DNA from: Spirosoma endophyticum
GTDB taxonomy: Bacteria > Bacteroidota > Bacteroidia > Cytophagales > Spirosomataceae
Direction: 5' to 3'
NCBI RefSeq assembly: GCF_900112365.1
Contig: NZ_FOLQ01000018.1
Location: 1 to 64,000 of the forward strand
Length of the DNA: 64,000 nt
Under the pieces are notes generated by a model. The model worked only from the letters and a program-made list of their open reading frames with translations, did not search any database and was not told the origin of the DNA. A program made the position numbers and the translations under genes. This document shows, piece after piece, positions 53,803 through 63,095 of the stretch (position 1 is its first letter; each line of letters begins with the position of its first letter).

Positions 53803-54669
53803 TCACTCCAGCTTTGCCATGCCGTTTATTTTCCGATAAGGCGTTTTGAAAAAATCCCCGACCACCTGATTGAACAGGTCCTTGTAATGAATGAGTGTCG
53901 AATGGCCGGAGTTGGGTAAAATCCACAGATACCCTTTGGGAATAGCTTCGGCAATGACCAGCGTGTGCTTCGGCAAAATGACATCATGATCACCACCGAT
54001 CACCAGCGTTGGGCAACGTACCTGTTTCAGGTCCGCCGTTGACAGGTGGGGATGGAGGGCCATCAGATTCAGCAGTTTCTTCTGTGCTTTGACAGCCGGT
54101 GTTTGCGACACTTTAGCCAGACTATCATTCGTGGCTACAATACTCTGAAAAAGGCCTGGTTCAATAGCCGTCGTGTCGGGCCATAAGTTGGCTCCGGTAA
54201 TGGCCAGTTTCTTTACCTTTTCGGGATGCCGCATCGCGAGCAATAACCCATCGATACCGCCGTCACTCCAGCCAACCACGTAGCACGAGTCCAGATGAAG
54301 CTGATTCAGCAGGGCGTTAAAGTCATCGGCCATCATTTCATACGTGAGCGAATCGCTGGTATCCGCTGATTTTCCCTGGGCCCGGCTGTCGACCGCTATC
54401 ACTTTGTAGTTCCTGGCGAAATACGGAATCTGGTTTTTGAAGTTGTTGATAGAACCGCCATTCCCATGAATGAAAAGCAGGGGTTTACCTACGCCATAGA
54501 TTTCGTAATACATCCTGAAACCCCGGATGCTGGCAAACTTCCCGGCTTTGGCATTACTCCCATAGTTGGTGGTGCCAGACGACATAACGGATACTGCCGG
54601 TTGGGCGAAGGCCGATACCATCAATAACGAAGCAGCCAGAGCAACGGCCAGCGTTTTTAGTCTGTGCAT
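53803..54669 (-). CDS. Exported alpha/beta-fold hydrolase
   Basis: A 288-residue protein with a signal peptide (about 1-22, ending SAFAQ). The fold shows LLFIHGNGGSINNF (oxyanion region), the nucleophile Ser135 in VVGWSDGGIDG, an acid at Asp227 or Asp229 in VIGGDHDVIL, and His256 in PNSGHSTLIH. It is a generic esterase or lipase-like hydrolase whose substrate cannot be predicted. It is the first gene of the trio read toward the P1 peptidase and M20 amidohydrolase genes. Its start faces the katG promoter region across a 316-base divergent gap. Confidence 0.85.
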   Translation of the reverse strand: MHRLKTLAVALAASLLMVSAFAQPAVSVMSSGTTNYGSNAKAGKFASIRGFRMYYEIYGVGKPLLFIHGNGGSINNFKNQIPYFARNYKVIAVDSRAQGKSADTSDSLTYEMMADDFNALLNQLHLDSCYVVGWSDGGIDGLLLAMRHPEKVKKLAITGANLWPDTTAIEPGLFQSIVATNDSLAKVSQTPAVKAQKKLLNLMALHPHLSTADLKQVRCPTLVIGGDHDVILPKHTLVIAEAIPKGYLWILPNSGHSTLIHYKDLFNQVVGDFFKTPYRKINGMAKLE

Positions 54670-54884
54670 GGATTTGATACGTGTTTAACTTGCGTAGACG
54701 TAAGCTACGACAGGTTGCTTATTTTCGAACAAACAACCCGGCGCCTGATCAAATATTAACGTAAAAACATTGTTTTTCCAATTCATTGGCAATTTGTATC
54801 GTTTTTGATTCGTCCAGGGCTACGAATAAGCGGAATGGGTAGTAAACGGAAAAATGAACCTTACCCTAGTAAACGTAACGCAGA

Positions 54885-54926
54885 CTTATCTATATAATCT
54901 ATGATCACATAAGAACAATAGATAAG
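54885..54926. promoter_or_regulatory. Candidate operator upstream of katG
   Basis: A 9-bp perfect inverted repeat (cttatctat at 54885-54893, atagataag at 54918-54926) with a 24-base spacer, ending 20 bases upstream of the katG -7 box. It could bind a peroxide-responsive regulator, which is an inference from position only. Confidence 0.35.
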
Positions 54927-54946
54927 GACTATGTCTTCGATTCATG

Positions 54947-54954
54947 TAAATTTG
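54947..54954 (+). promoter_or_regulatory. Bacteroidota-type -7 box for katG
   Basis: TAAATTTG matches the TAnnTTTG consensus exactly and lies 31 bases before the katG ATG. No clear -33 TTG element sits at the right distance, so the promoter call rests mainly on this box. Confidence 0.45.
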
Positions 54955-54985
54955 ACTCGTCAAACAATAAACCTATTACCGAAGA

Positions 54986-57259
54986 ATGGAAAATATCGAA
55001 AAGCAAGATACGCAAGACCCCTCCGTATGGGACGTCAACGATGACAGCAAAGTCAACACCGTTGGCCAGTGCCCCTTTTTGAACGGGGAATTAAATAAAA
55101 GTGCCGGTGGTGGAACGACAAACCGTGATTGGTGGCCAAATCAGCTGAAACTGAACATCCTGCGTCAGCACTCGTCGCTGTCCGATCCGATGGGCGAGAA
55201 TTTCAACTACGCCGAGGAATTCAAATCGCTCGATCTGGCTGCAGTGAAACAGGATATTTATGATCTGATGACCACGTCTCAGGCTTGGTGGCCAGCCGAT
55301 TATGGTCACTATGGCCCTTTCTTCATTCGGATGGCATGGCACAGCGCGGGTACCTACCGCATTGGCGATGGTCGGGGTGGTGCCAGTTCCGGTGATCAAC
55401 GTTTCGCACCACTCAATAGCTGGCCCGACAATACAAACCTCGACAAGGCTCGCCTGCTGCTGTGGCCGATCAAACAAAAATACGGCCGGAAACTCTCCTG
55501 GGCTGATTTGCTGGTTCTGACCGGCAACTGTGCTCTGGAGTCGATGGGCTTCAAGACGTTCGGCTTCGGCGGTGGACGTGAAGATGTCTGGGAACCGGAA
55601 GAAGCGGTTTACTGGGGCTCTGAAACCGAATGGCTGGGCGACAATGTACGGTACGCCAACCCACACGAGCGTACGCTCGAACAACCCCTCGGGGCGGCTA
55701 ATCTGGGCCTCATCTACGTGAATCCGGAAGGCCCGGCGGGTAATCCTGATCCGCTTGCTTCGGCGCATGACATTCGGGAAACGTTCGGTCGTATGGCCAT
55801 GAACGACGAAGAAACCGTTGCGCTTATTGCAGGCGGCCATACGTTCGGTAAAACCCATGGTGCGGCTGACCCGAGCAAGTATGTTGGCTCTGAACCCGCT
55901 GGTGCAACCATCGAAGAGCAAGGTCTCGGCTGGAAAAACTCATTTGGCAGCGGACATGGTCCAGATACCATCACCAGTGGTCTGGAAGTTACATGGACCA
56001 AGACCCCGACACAGTGGAGCAACGATTATTTTGAACACCTGTTCACCTATGATTGGGAACTGACCAAAAGCCCAGGTGGCGCGCACCAGTGGCAGCCCAA
56101 AGGGGGAGCCGGAGCCGGAACCGTACCCGATGCTCACGATCCGTCGAAACGCCATGCTCCTATGATGCTGACAAGCGACCTGGCCTTGCGGGCCGATCCT
56201 GCTTACGAGAAGATTTCAAGACGTTTTTACGAAAATCCGGACGAGTTTGCCGACGCCTTTGCGCGGGCTTGGTTCAAGTTAACGCACCGCGATATGGGTC
56301 CAGTCGAGCGCTATCTCGGTCCGGAAGTACCAACCGAAGAACTGATCTGGCAAGATCCGATTCCGGCTACTACGCATTCGCTGGTCAACGATCAGGATGT
56401 TGCAGCCCTGAAAGCTAATATTCTTGCTTCTGGCCTGACGATTCCTCAGCTAGTATCTACCGCCTGGGCTTCGGCATCTACGTACCGCAACTCCGACAAG
56501 CGCGGTGGCACCAACGGTGGCCGTGTTCGCCTGACTCCGCAGAAAGATTGGGAAGTTAACGATCCGGCACAATTAGCCAGCGTACTGAGCACGTTAACCA
56601 GTATTCAGGAAGAGTTCAACAGCATCCAATCGGGAGATACCCGGATTTCAATCGCTGACCTGATCGTGCTGGGTGGCAGTGTCGGTATCGAGCAGGCTGC
56701 TAAAAATGCCGGTCACGAAATCACGGTACCCTTTACACCCGGACGTGGCGATGCAACGCAGGAGCAAACAGATGTGCAGTCATTTAATGCCCTGGAACCA
56801 GGTGCCGATGGCTTCCGCAACTACCTGAACCCCAGACATAAGTCTGCGGCTGAAGATATGTTGATCGACAGGGCTCAACTGTTGACGCTGACGGCTCCTC
56901 AAATGACGGTGCTGGTGGGCGGCCTGCGGGTGCTCAACACAAACTTCGATCATTCGAAACATGGTGTCTTTACCGAACGTCCGGAAGCCCTCACCAATGA
57001 CTATTTCGTCAACCTGCTCGATCTGGGCATTACCTGGCGGGCCACTTCGGATGCCCAGAGCGTATTTATGGGCAGTGATCGGAAGACGGGCGAACCTAAG
57101 TGGACGGGCACCCGTGTCGATCTGATCTTCGGTTCGAACTCAGAACTCCGCGCTATCGCTGAAGTGTATGGATTTGCCGATTCGCAGGAGAAATTTGTAC
57201 GGGACTTTGTCGCGGCATGGACTAAGGTGATGAATCTTGGCCGCTTCGATCTAGTCTAA
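54986..57259 (+). CDS. katG: Bifunctional catalase-peroxidase
   Basis: A 757-residue haem enzyme that removes hydrogen peroxide. The distal site is Arg115, Trp118 and His119 (RMAWHSAGTYR), and the Trp-Tyr-Met adduct needed for catalase activity is intact: Trp118, Tyr244 in LIYVNPEGPAG and Met270 in GRMAMND. The proximal haem ligand is His285 (GGHTFGKTHG). The duplicated C-terminal half, which lacks haem, spans about 430-757 (DLIVLGGSVGIEQAAKNAGH). The length is normal for KatG. It is monocistronic, with a -7 box and inverted repeat upstream and a terminator at 57299-57330, and probably induced by peroxide. There is no signal peptide, so it is cytoplasmic. Confidence 0.97.
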   Translation: MENIEKQDTQDPSVWDVNDDSKVNTVGQCPFLNGELNKSAGGGTTNRDWWPNQLKLNILRQHSSLSDPMGENFNYAEEFKSLDLAAVKQDIYDLMTTSQAWWPADYGHYGPFFIRMAWHSAGTYRIGDGRGGASSGDQRFAPLNSWPDNTNLDKARLLLWPIKQKYGRKLSWADLLVLTGNCALESMGFKTFGFGGGREDVWEPEEAVYWGSETEWLGDNVRYANPHERTLEQPLGAANLGLIYVNPEGPAGNPDPLASAHDIRETFGRMAMNDEETVALIAGGHTFGKTHGAADPSKYVGSEPAGATIEEQGLGWKNSFGSGHGPDTITSGLEVTWTKTPTQWSNDYFEHLFTYDWELTKSPGGAHQWQPKGGAGAGTVPDAHDPSKRHAPMMLTSDLALRADPAYEKISRRFYENPDEFADAFARAWFKLTHRDMGPVERYLGPEVPTEELIWQDPIPATTHSLVNDQDVAALKANILASGLTIPQLVSTAWASASTYRNSDKRGGTNGGRVRLTPQKDWEVNDPAQLASVLSTLTSIQEEFNSIQSGDTRISIADLIVLGGSVGIEQAAKNAGHEITVPFTPGRGDATQEQTDVQSFNALEPGADGFRNYLNPRHKSAAEDMLIDRAQLLTLTAPQMTVLVGGLRVLNTNFDHSKHGVFTERPEALTNDYFVNLLDLGITWRATSDAQSVFMGSDRKTGEPKWTGTRVDLIFGSNSELRAIAEVYGFADSQEKFVRDFVAAWTKVMNLGRFDLV

Positions 57260-57298
57260 TAGCAGGTGTAGCGGAGTCAGGTACTCGTGTAACCTAAT

Positions 57299-57330
57299 AA
57301 AAGGTAGTCTGGAAACGGGCTACCTTTTTT
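57299..57330 (+). terminator. Terminator of katG
   Basis: A 9-bp stem (57299-57307 with 57320-57328), a 12-base loop and a terminal run of six T (57325-57330), 40 bases after the katG stop. Confidence 0.8.
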
Positions 57331-57485
57331 ACGTCCAACCTTTTCGAAAACGAGATTGGATCAAGGCGAATGGAAGGGCATTTTGCTCACACAACGGTTA
57401 GGCTTCTTTGAAATCAACTTTACAGGTCAAATCAGGCAATACTCGTAGTATATCGGCTACTAATTGAGTAGTATCTTTAAGTTTG

Positions 57486-57545
57486 GTTATTTATTGTCCA
57501 CGGAGCGGTTCGTCGTTGCGGCCCGCTCCGTGGACAATAAATAAC
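57486..57545. repeat. 23-bp perfect palindrome in the leader of the PQQ dehydrogenase gene
   Basis: Arms 57486-57508 and 57523-57545 match perfectly with a 14-base loop. It lies 37 bases before the PQQ dehydrogenase start. A TAAGTTTG sequence (57478-57485), an exact -7 consensus, abuts its left side, so the hairpin could form at the 5' end of the mRNA. It shares TGTCCACGGAGCGG with the smaller hairpin at 7135-7164. Confidence 0.65.
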
Positions 57546-57582
57546 TCCCCATTACCTGATACGTAACTTCCTGACCCACTCG

Positions 57583-59694
57583 ATGAAACGCTTTTATATT
57601 CCCGGAATTCTTCTGATTGGCAGTTTACTCACCACAGCCTGGCTACGTACCGACGAGCCAAAACCAGGCACCGAATGGACCGAATACCTGGGAGGGCCCG
57701 ACCGGAACCACTACTCGCCACTCACCCAAATTACGCCCGGGAACGTAAAAAACCTGAAGGTAGCCTGGTCCTATTCGGCACCGGATACGGGACAAATGCA
57801 GGTGAATCCGATTATCGTGGATGGCGTTTTATACGGTGTCACGTCTGCCGTTCGGGCATTTGCGCTGGAAGCGGCCACCGGAAAACAGCTTTGGCTATTT
57901 GGCGATCCGGAGAAGAATTTTGCCAGCACCAGCCGGGGCGTAGCGTACTGGAGTGATGGCAACGACAAACGCGTTCTCCATACCATCGGCTCCAATTTAT
58001 ACGCGCTGGACGCGAAAACGGGCAAGCCCATTCCCTCCTTCGGCGACAACGGAAAAGTGGATCTGCACACGGGCTTGCCCGCCATCGCGAAAGATAAATT
58101 CGTGATCTCCAATACACCCGGCACCATTTTCGGCGACCTGATTATCATGCCACTACGTCTGTCGGAAGGAGCCGATGCTGCGCCGGGCGACCTCCGGGCG
58201 TTCAACGTGCGTACAGGGAAACTCGTTTGGTCGTTCCATACGATTCCGCATCCCGGTGAAGTTGGCTACGAAACATGGCCAAAAGACGCTTACGAAAATA
58301 AGTACCTCGGCGGGGCCAACAACTGGGCCGGTATGTCCATCGACCGCAAACGGGGTATTCTCTACGTACCGACGGGCTCAGCTGCCTTTGATTTTTATGG
58401 CGGTAATCGACACGGTTCCAACCTGTTCGCCAACTGCCTGCTGGCCATTGACGCCAAAACCGGCAAACGCATCTGGCATTATCAGCTATTTCACCACGAC
58501 CTGTGGGATCGGGATTTACCGGCCCCTCCAAACCTGATTACGCTGCGGCAGAACGGGAAGGCTATTGACGCCGTGGCCCAGGTGACCAAAAGCGGCTATG
58601 TGTTCGTATTCAACCGGGTAACCGGACAGCCACTGTTCCCGATCAGCGAAGTGCCCGCACCGGCTTCGGAGTTACCCACGGAGAAAGCCTGGCCCACGCA
58701 ACCACTGCCAAGCCGCCCGGCACCCTTCGCACGACAGGCCTATACCCTCACGGAAAAAGATGTTAGTCCGTATGCTGAAAACCGCGATACGCTGGTCGCC
58801 CGTTTCCGGCAGTATCACAAAGAACGATTTGCAGCCCCCAGCAAAGCCGGTACGTTGATTTTACCCGGCTTCGATGGGGGCGCTGAATGGGGTGGTTCAG
58901 CCGTTGATCCGGGCGGTATCATGTATGTAAATAGCAACGAAATGGCCTGGGTGCTCACGATGGTGGATACCCCCAAGCAGGATGAGCTGGCGCATCTGAG
59001 TCCGGGCGAGAAATTGTATACCGTTAACTGCATTGCCTGCCACGGTGCCGACCGGAAAGGCAACGCCCGCAGTGGTTATCCATCGCTGGTGAACATCGAG
59101 ACCCGTCGCGACAAGGCGTTCGTGACGCAAACCATTAGCAATGGCAAAGGCATGATGCCCGGTTTCACTACGTTGTCCGCCGACGAAAAGCAGGCACTGG
59201 TGGCATTTCTGTTTGGCGAAGAAAAAAAGGAAGTTACGGCGAGTGCTAAAACGGTCAAGCAGCCTTATGTCCCTTACCGCATCACGGGCTACAACAAGTT
59301 CCTGGATAGCAAAGGCTTACCCGCCATCGGACCACCCTGGGGTACGCTCAACGCCATCAACCTCAACACGGGCGAGTACCTCTGGAAAATACCGTTTGGT
59401 GAAGAAAAATCCCTGAAAGACAAAGGTATATCGACCACAGGTTCAGAAAACTACGGTGGCCCTGTCGTTACGGCCAGTGGTCTCCTGTTTATTGCCGCCA
59501 CGAAAGATGGCATGTTCCGGGCTTTCGACAAGAAATCGGGAAAAGTGATCTGGGAAACGGAGCTGCCGGCTGCTGGTTTCGCCACGCCCAGTACGTATCA
59601 GGTGAACGGCAAACAATACGTAGTGATCGCGTGTGGCGGCACGAAACTCGGCACCAAAAAAGGCAATCAATACGTAGCGTTTGCTTTGCCATAA
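57583..59694 (+). CDS. PQQ-dependent dehydrogenase with internal cytochrome c domain
   Basis: A 703-residue quinoprotein of the glucose/alcohol dehydrogenase type. An N-terminal membrane segment or signal (about 1-21) precedes the eight-bladed propeller, with TEWTEYLGGPDRNHYSPLTQ, LEAATGKQLWLFGD, WAGMSIDRKRGILYVPTGSA and HHDLWDRDLPAPPNL. A haem c domain is inserted near the end of the propeller: CIACH at 483-487 with a distal Met in GKGMMPGFTT. The last blade (FGEEKSLKDKGISTTGSENY, LFIAATKDGMFRAFDKKSGK) follows. Electrons would pass from PQQH2 to the haem and on to the respiratory chain in the periplasm. The substrate is probably a sugar or alcohol. Confidence 0.88.
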   Translation: MKRFYIPGILLIGSLLTTAWLRTDEPKPGTEWTEYLGGPDRNHYSPLTQITPGNVKNLKVAWSYSAPDTGQMQVNPIIVDGVLYGVTSAVRAFALEAATGKQLWLFGDPEKNFASTSRGVAYWSDGNDKRVLHTIGSNLYALDAKTGKPIPSFGDNGKVDLHTGLPAIAKDKFVISNTPGTIFGDLIIMPLRLSEGADAAPGDLRAFNVRTGKLVWSFHTIPHPGEVGYETWPKDAYENKYLGGANNWAGMSIDRKRGILYVPTGSAAFDFYGGNRHGSNLFANCLLAIDAKTGKRIWHYQLFHHDLWDRDLPAPPNLITLRQNGKAIDAVAQVTKSGYVFVFNRVTGQPLFPISEVPAPASELPTEKAWPTQPLPSRPAPFARQAYTLTEKDVSPYAENRDTLVARFRQYHKERFAAPSKAGTLILPGFDGGAEWGGSAVDPGGIMYVNSNEMAWVLTMVDTPKQDELAHLSPGEKLYTVNCIACHGADRKGNARSGYPSLVNIETRRDKAFVTQTISNGKGMMPGFTTLSADEKQALVAFLFGEEKKEVTASAKTVKQPYVPYRITGYNKFLDSKGLPAIGPPWGTLNAINLNTGEYLWKIPFGEEKSLKDKGISTTGSENYGGPVVTASGLLFIAATKDGMFRAFDKKSGKVIWETELPAAGFATPSTYQVNGKQYVVIACGGTKLGTKKGNQYVAFALP

Positions 59695-59766
59695 TCGATC
59701 TGTCAACCCATCGTTCAATACCTGGTTATAGTATTTGTGTTCGAGTGAAACATGATTAGCAGAAAT

Positions 59767-59820
59767 TAGCTTTACTTTAAGACTTTCGCATAGCTGTGCA
59801 AAAGTCTTAAAGTAAAGCTA
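59767..59820. terminator. Strong hairpin terminator after the PQQ dehydrogenase gene
   Basis: A 20-bp perfect stem (59767-59786 with 59801-59820) with a 14-base loop, centred about 100 bases beyond the stop codon. It is A/T-rich in both arms and could act in either direction. Confidence 0.7.
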
Positions 59821-59884
59821 ACCCCTCGTTACCTGTCAATGGAATAGCCTGATTCCTGCGCTAGGTACTAATCCATCCAAGTTC

Positions 59885-60859
59885 ATGAACGCGTTAACTA
59901 TTGATCGTCCGGGTAGTCCACAGACGTTGACTCTTGCCGATGCCCCGCTCCCCCAACCCGGAAATTTGGAAGTTCGAGTCAATATAAAGGCCGTAAGCCT
60001 CAACCCGGCAGACTACAAACTAATCGGTGGCGGCCATCCTGCCTGGACCTACCCACACATTCCGGGATTAGATGCGGCTGGCATCATTGATACTGTTGGC
60101 CAGGATGTTACCCAATGGAAACCGGGGGATCGGGTTGCCTTTCACGCTAACCTGACAAAGCCAGGCGTATTTGCTGAGTACGCTATTGCGTCGACCCTGG
60201 CCCTGGCCCTGATTCCAGCGGCCATCTCGTTTGAAGAAGCCGCTTCCCTCCCCTGCTCTGGCCTGACAGCTATGCACGCGCTGGAAAAACTGCATCTTGA
60301 ACCGGGGAAGAAACTGCTGATTTTAGGCGGCTCAGGTGGTGTCGGCAGCCTGGCCGTTCAATTAGCGAGGCTAGCGGGACTGGCCGTACTAGCCACTACG
60401 TCCGCCGTCAATCTGACGTACGTAAAGGAGCTAGGTGCTTCTCATGCCATTGATTACACGACTGATGATGTTGCGGCAGAAATCAATACGGTAACGAATG
60501 GGCAAGGCATTGATGCCATTTTCGATACGGTAGGCCATAGAGCCAATCCTGACGTATTTTCCTGGTTACCCTATAGTGGTCAGTTGGTTTCCATCGTCGA
60601 CGTTCCTCCACTACCCAAAAATTACAGCAGCCGATCATTATCGTTTCACGCTTACGCATTGGGAGCGGTCTATACCTACGGAATCGTAGCGCAACAGGCT
60701 CATTTTCTGGGAGCGTCGATGCGTAATTTACTTGATCTGGTCGATCAGGGGAAAGTAATTCCCCAGGTCACTAAAGTCATCAACTGGACTGACATAGGGT
60801 TGGGTTTAGAGGAATTGAAGGAAGGTCACGTAACAGGAAAAATAGTGGCTACTCTATAA
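59885..60859 (+). CDS. Zinc-free MDR oxidoreductase (quinone oxidoreductase-like)
   Basis: A 324-residue NADPH-dependent enzyme of the medium-chain superfamily. The N-terminal GroES-like domain has VRVNIKAVSLNPADYKLIGG and HIPGLDAAGIIDTVGQDVTQ, and the Rossmann domain begins LLILGGSGGVGSLAVQLARL. No zinc-binding Cys/His set is present, which separates it from alcohol dehydrogenases. The C-terminus ends HVTGKIVATL, typical of quinone oxidoreductases. It probably reduces quinones or alpha,beta-unsaturated carbonyls. It is monocistronic with a 547-base gap downstream. Confidence 0.86.
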   Translation: MNALTIDRPGSPQTLTLADAPLPQPGNLEVRVNIKAVSLNPADYKLIGGGHPAWTYPHIPGLDAAGIIDTVGQDVTQWKPGDRVAFHANLTKPGVFAEYAIASTLALALIPAAISFEEAASLPCSGLTAMHALEKLHLEPGKKLLILGGSGGVGSLAVQLARLAGLAVLATTSAVNLTYVKELGASHAIDYTTDDVAAEINTVTNGQGIDAIFDTVGHRANPDVFSWLPYSGQLVSIVDVPPLPKNYSSRSLSFHAYALGAVYTYGIVAQQAHFLGASMRNLLDLVDQGKVIPQVTKVINWTDIGLGLEELKEGHVTGKIVATL

Positions 60860-61406
60860 AGAATGGTGTTCCCATCTTGTTGATTCCCCATCAAAAAACA
60901 ACTGCCACCCAATCAGGCAGCGATTGTCCAGCTCTAGTTTATCGTTGGCGGGCCACTTAGCCTACATCTCCTTGACTAGCTAAGCCGAAACGGTCACATA
61001 CAGGTTAGAATTGGCAGTAAATGACAGCCGACGAACGCTAGACGGTTATCGTTCTCTTCCCAACCATGACGTTAGCATACAATAAGCACCGTGACTGTCA
61101 CGGTGCTTACTGTTTTACTAGCTATCGAATTTCGCTCAAAGCACAAGCTCCTCACCAGATCCAGCAACGCAGCTTTTATACGTTGATAACTAACCGTCAG
61201 CAGGGCAATAGTCAGAGCACCCGCTCCATACTCGATAAGGTCACTCTTCCTGCCTGCATATGGACAACGTTCGTCCCAGAACGGATACGCGCGTACCGGG
61301 CAGTGTTGTCTATAGTTGGCTTATGAGTAATATAGGCGCTCGTTTATTCTTTAGATGATTGCCATGAGTAGGTTTCAGAGGTGGTAGCCAAGCCAGGTTT
61401 CCTCTA
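60860..61406. other. Long intergenic region with a hairpin
   Basis: An 11-bp perfect hairpin (61083-61093 with 61099-61109, taagcaccgtg) is the only structure I see; it lies about 220 bases after the MDR gene and may be a terminator. An 86-codon plus-strand frame (61066-61326) runs through the hairpin and shows no protein-like features. No promoter is identified. Confidence 0.35.
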
Positions 61407-62987
61407 ATGAACGAATCCTTACTGGTCAATAAGAACACATACATGTATCCGCTTACGATTAACCATTGGCTCACGCAACATGCCCGGTTCCGCCCCAACC
61501 ACCTGGCCTTCGTCTTTGGTGATACCCGACTTACGTTTGCCGAACTGAACCGGAGTGTTAACCGGATGGCGAATGCACTGGCGGCTGCGGGTATCGGGAA
61601 AGGTGACAAAGTAGCAACGGTGCTGCCCAACAGCCGCGAACTGTACGAAACGTTCTGGGCCGTTGCCAAGCTGGGGGCCGTACTGGTACCCATGAGTCCG
61701 ATGGTGCGGGGCCGGGGTCTGGTCAATCTGCTCAATGATGCCGACTCCGGTTTGGTCCTGACCGATATGGCCCACGCGCCATTTCTCGATGGGGTACGTA
61801 GCGATTTTCTCATTCCCACGGCCAATTACTGGCTTACCGACGGAGAGCAGCCGGGCTGGCAATCGTATTCAGTATTATGGCAGGCGGCTTCAGATACCGA
61901 ACCTCCTGCGCCGGACCTCGTCAGCGAGGACTTGTACAATATCATGTACAGTAGCGGGACAACCGGCTTACCCAAGGGGATTATGCACTCCCACTTCGTT
62001 CGAGCCATGTATGGATCGCTGTTTGCCAATGCTTACCGCATTCGACCCGAAAGCGTGATTATGCACTCCGGTTCCATCGTCTTCAACGGCGCTATGCTAA
62101 CATTTATGCCCGCCATGTTTATCGGCTGCACTTACGTATTGCTGAAAGAATTCTCCGTTCAGCCCGTACTCCGTACGCTGGCCAGCGAGGAAGTTACGCA
62201 CACGATTCTGGTTCCCACCCAGCTAACAGCGTGCCTGCAGTATCCCGAATTCACCATCAACACATTGCCAACGATTGAATACATTCTGTCAGTGGGGTCA
62301 CCCCTGTTGAGCGAGCAGAAAGAAGAATTGATCCGGCGATTTCCGGATACGTTCTACGAATTGTATGGGCTTACGGAAGGCTTCATTACGGTGCTGGACA
62401 AAACCGTTTCGGCCCAGAAAACCGGTTCTGTCGGGCGCCCTATCTGGTTTTCGGAGATGAAAATCGTGAACGACGATGGCCAGGAACTTCCGGCTGGTGA
62501 GGTGGGCGAAATCATTGGCCGGGCACCGTTTATGACATCGGGGTACTATAAAAAACCAGTGCAAACCGTTGAGGCACTACGTAACGGCTGGCTGTATACA
62601 GGCGATCTGGGCTATGTTGACGAAGATGGGTATCTGTTCCTGGCGGGTCGGAAGAAAGACCTGATTATTTCGGGTGGAGTGAATGTTTATCCTAAAGATA
62701 TTGAAGAGGTAATTATTCGTCATCCGGCCGTTGCGGAGGTCGCAGTATTTGGCATACCCCACGACGATTGGGGTGAGACACCCGTGGCCGCCGTCCGATT
62801 AACCGCGGAAGCTACTGTGGATGAATTAAGAAACTGGACAAATACCACCATAGAAGCCCGGTATCAGAAGATTACGGCGGTGATGCTGGTCGACGAATTT
62901 CCAAAGAACGTAGCGGGAAAGATTTTGAAAAATGAATTGCGGGAATTGTATTTTGAACAGTTGAAAAAACCGTCAAATTACCCCTAA
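61407..62987 (+). CDS. Acyl-CoA ligase-like AMP-binding enzyme
   Basis: A 526-residue adenylate-forming enzyme. Core motifs are present: A3 YSSGTTGLPKGIMHSH, A5 YELYGLTEGF, A7 YTGDLGYVDEDGYLFLAGRK, A8 DLIISGGVNVYPKDIEEVII, and the C-terminal catalytic Lys in KNVAGKILKNEL. It would activate a carboxylic acid as an acyl-adenylate and couple it to CoA. The acid is unknown; medium- or long-chain fatty acids and aromatic acids are both possible. The start could be 61443 (MYPLTINHWLTQHA), which is closer to the family length. The stop codon lies inside a 30-bp palindromic element. The neighbouring tannase-like gene makes an aromatic acid substrate an attractive guess. Confidence 0.87.
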   Translation: MNESLLVNKNTYMYPLTINHWLTQHARFRPNHLAFVFGDTRLTFAELNRSVNRMANALAAAGIGKGDKVATVLPNSRELYETFWAVAKLGAVLVPMSPMVRGRGLVNLLNDADSGLVLTDMAHAPFLDGVRSDFLIPTANYWLTDGEQPGWQSYSVLWQAASDTEPPAPDLVSEDLYNIMYSSGTTGLPKGIMHSHFVRAMYGSLFANAYRIRPESVIMHSGSIVFNGAMLTFMPAMFIGCTYVLLKEFSVQPVLRTLASEEVTHTILVPTQLTACLQYPEFTINTLPTIEYILSVGSPLLSEQKEELIRRFPDTFYELYGLTEGFITVLDKTVSAQKTGSVGRPIWFSEMKIVNDDGQELPAGEVGEIIGRAPFMTSGYYKKPVQTVEALRNGWLYTGDLGYVDEDGYLFLAGRKKDLIISGGVNVYPKDIEEVIIRHPAVAEVAVFGIPHDDWGETPVAAVRLTAEATVDELRNWTNTTIEARYQKITAVMLVDEFPKNVAGKILKNELRELYFEQLKKPSNYP

Positions 62988-63048
62988 ATCCCCTGAAGGG
63001 GACTTTGTTCATATGTAGACAAAGTCCCCTTCAGGGGATTTAGGGGTA
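62979..63048. repeat. 30-bp perfect palindromic element overlapping a stop codon
   Basis: Arms 62979-63008 and 63019-63048 are perfectly complementary with a 10-base loop. The left arm includes the last two sense codons and the stop (62985-62987) of the CoA-ligase gene. It shares the CCCCTGAAGGGG core with the element at 37428-37504 and probably acts as a terminator. Confidence 0.8.
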
Positions 63049-63095
63049 GAGGGCATAACTCAAAGCCTTCCTATAATTTATACCTAACAATCCAC

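Larger units (their letters stand above)
54670..54985. other. Divergent intergenic region between hydrolase operon and katG
   Basis: This 316-base gap holds no gene. It contains the katG -7 box and the inverted repeat described separately, and must also hold the promoter for the hydrolase operon on the minus strand. Confidence 0.4.

Noticed and set aside
61066..61326. 86-codon plus-strand frame in an intergenic region
   Set aside because: It runs through an 11-bp hairpin and its composition is not protein-like.
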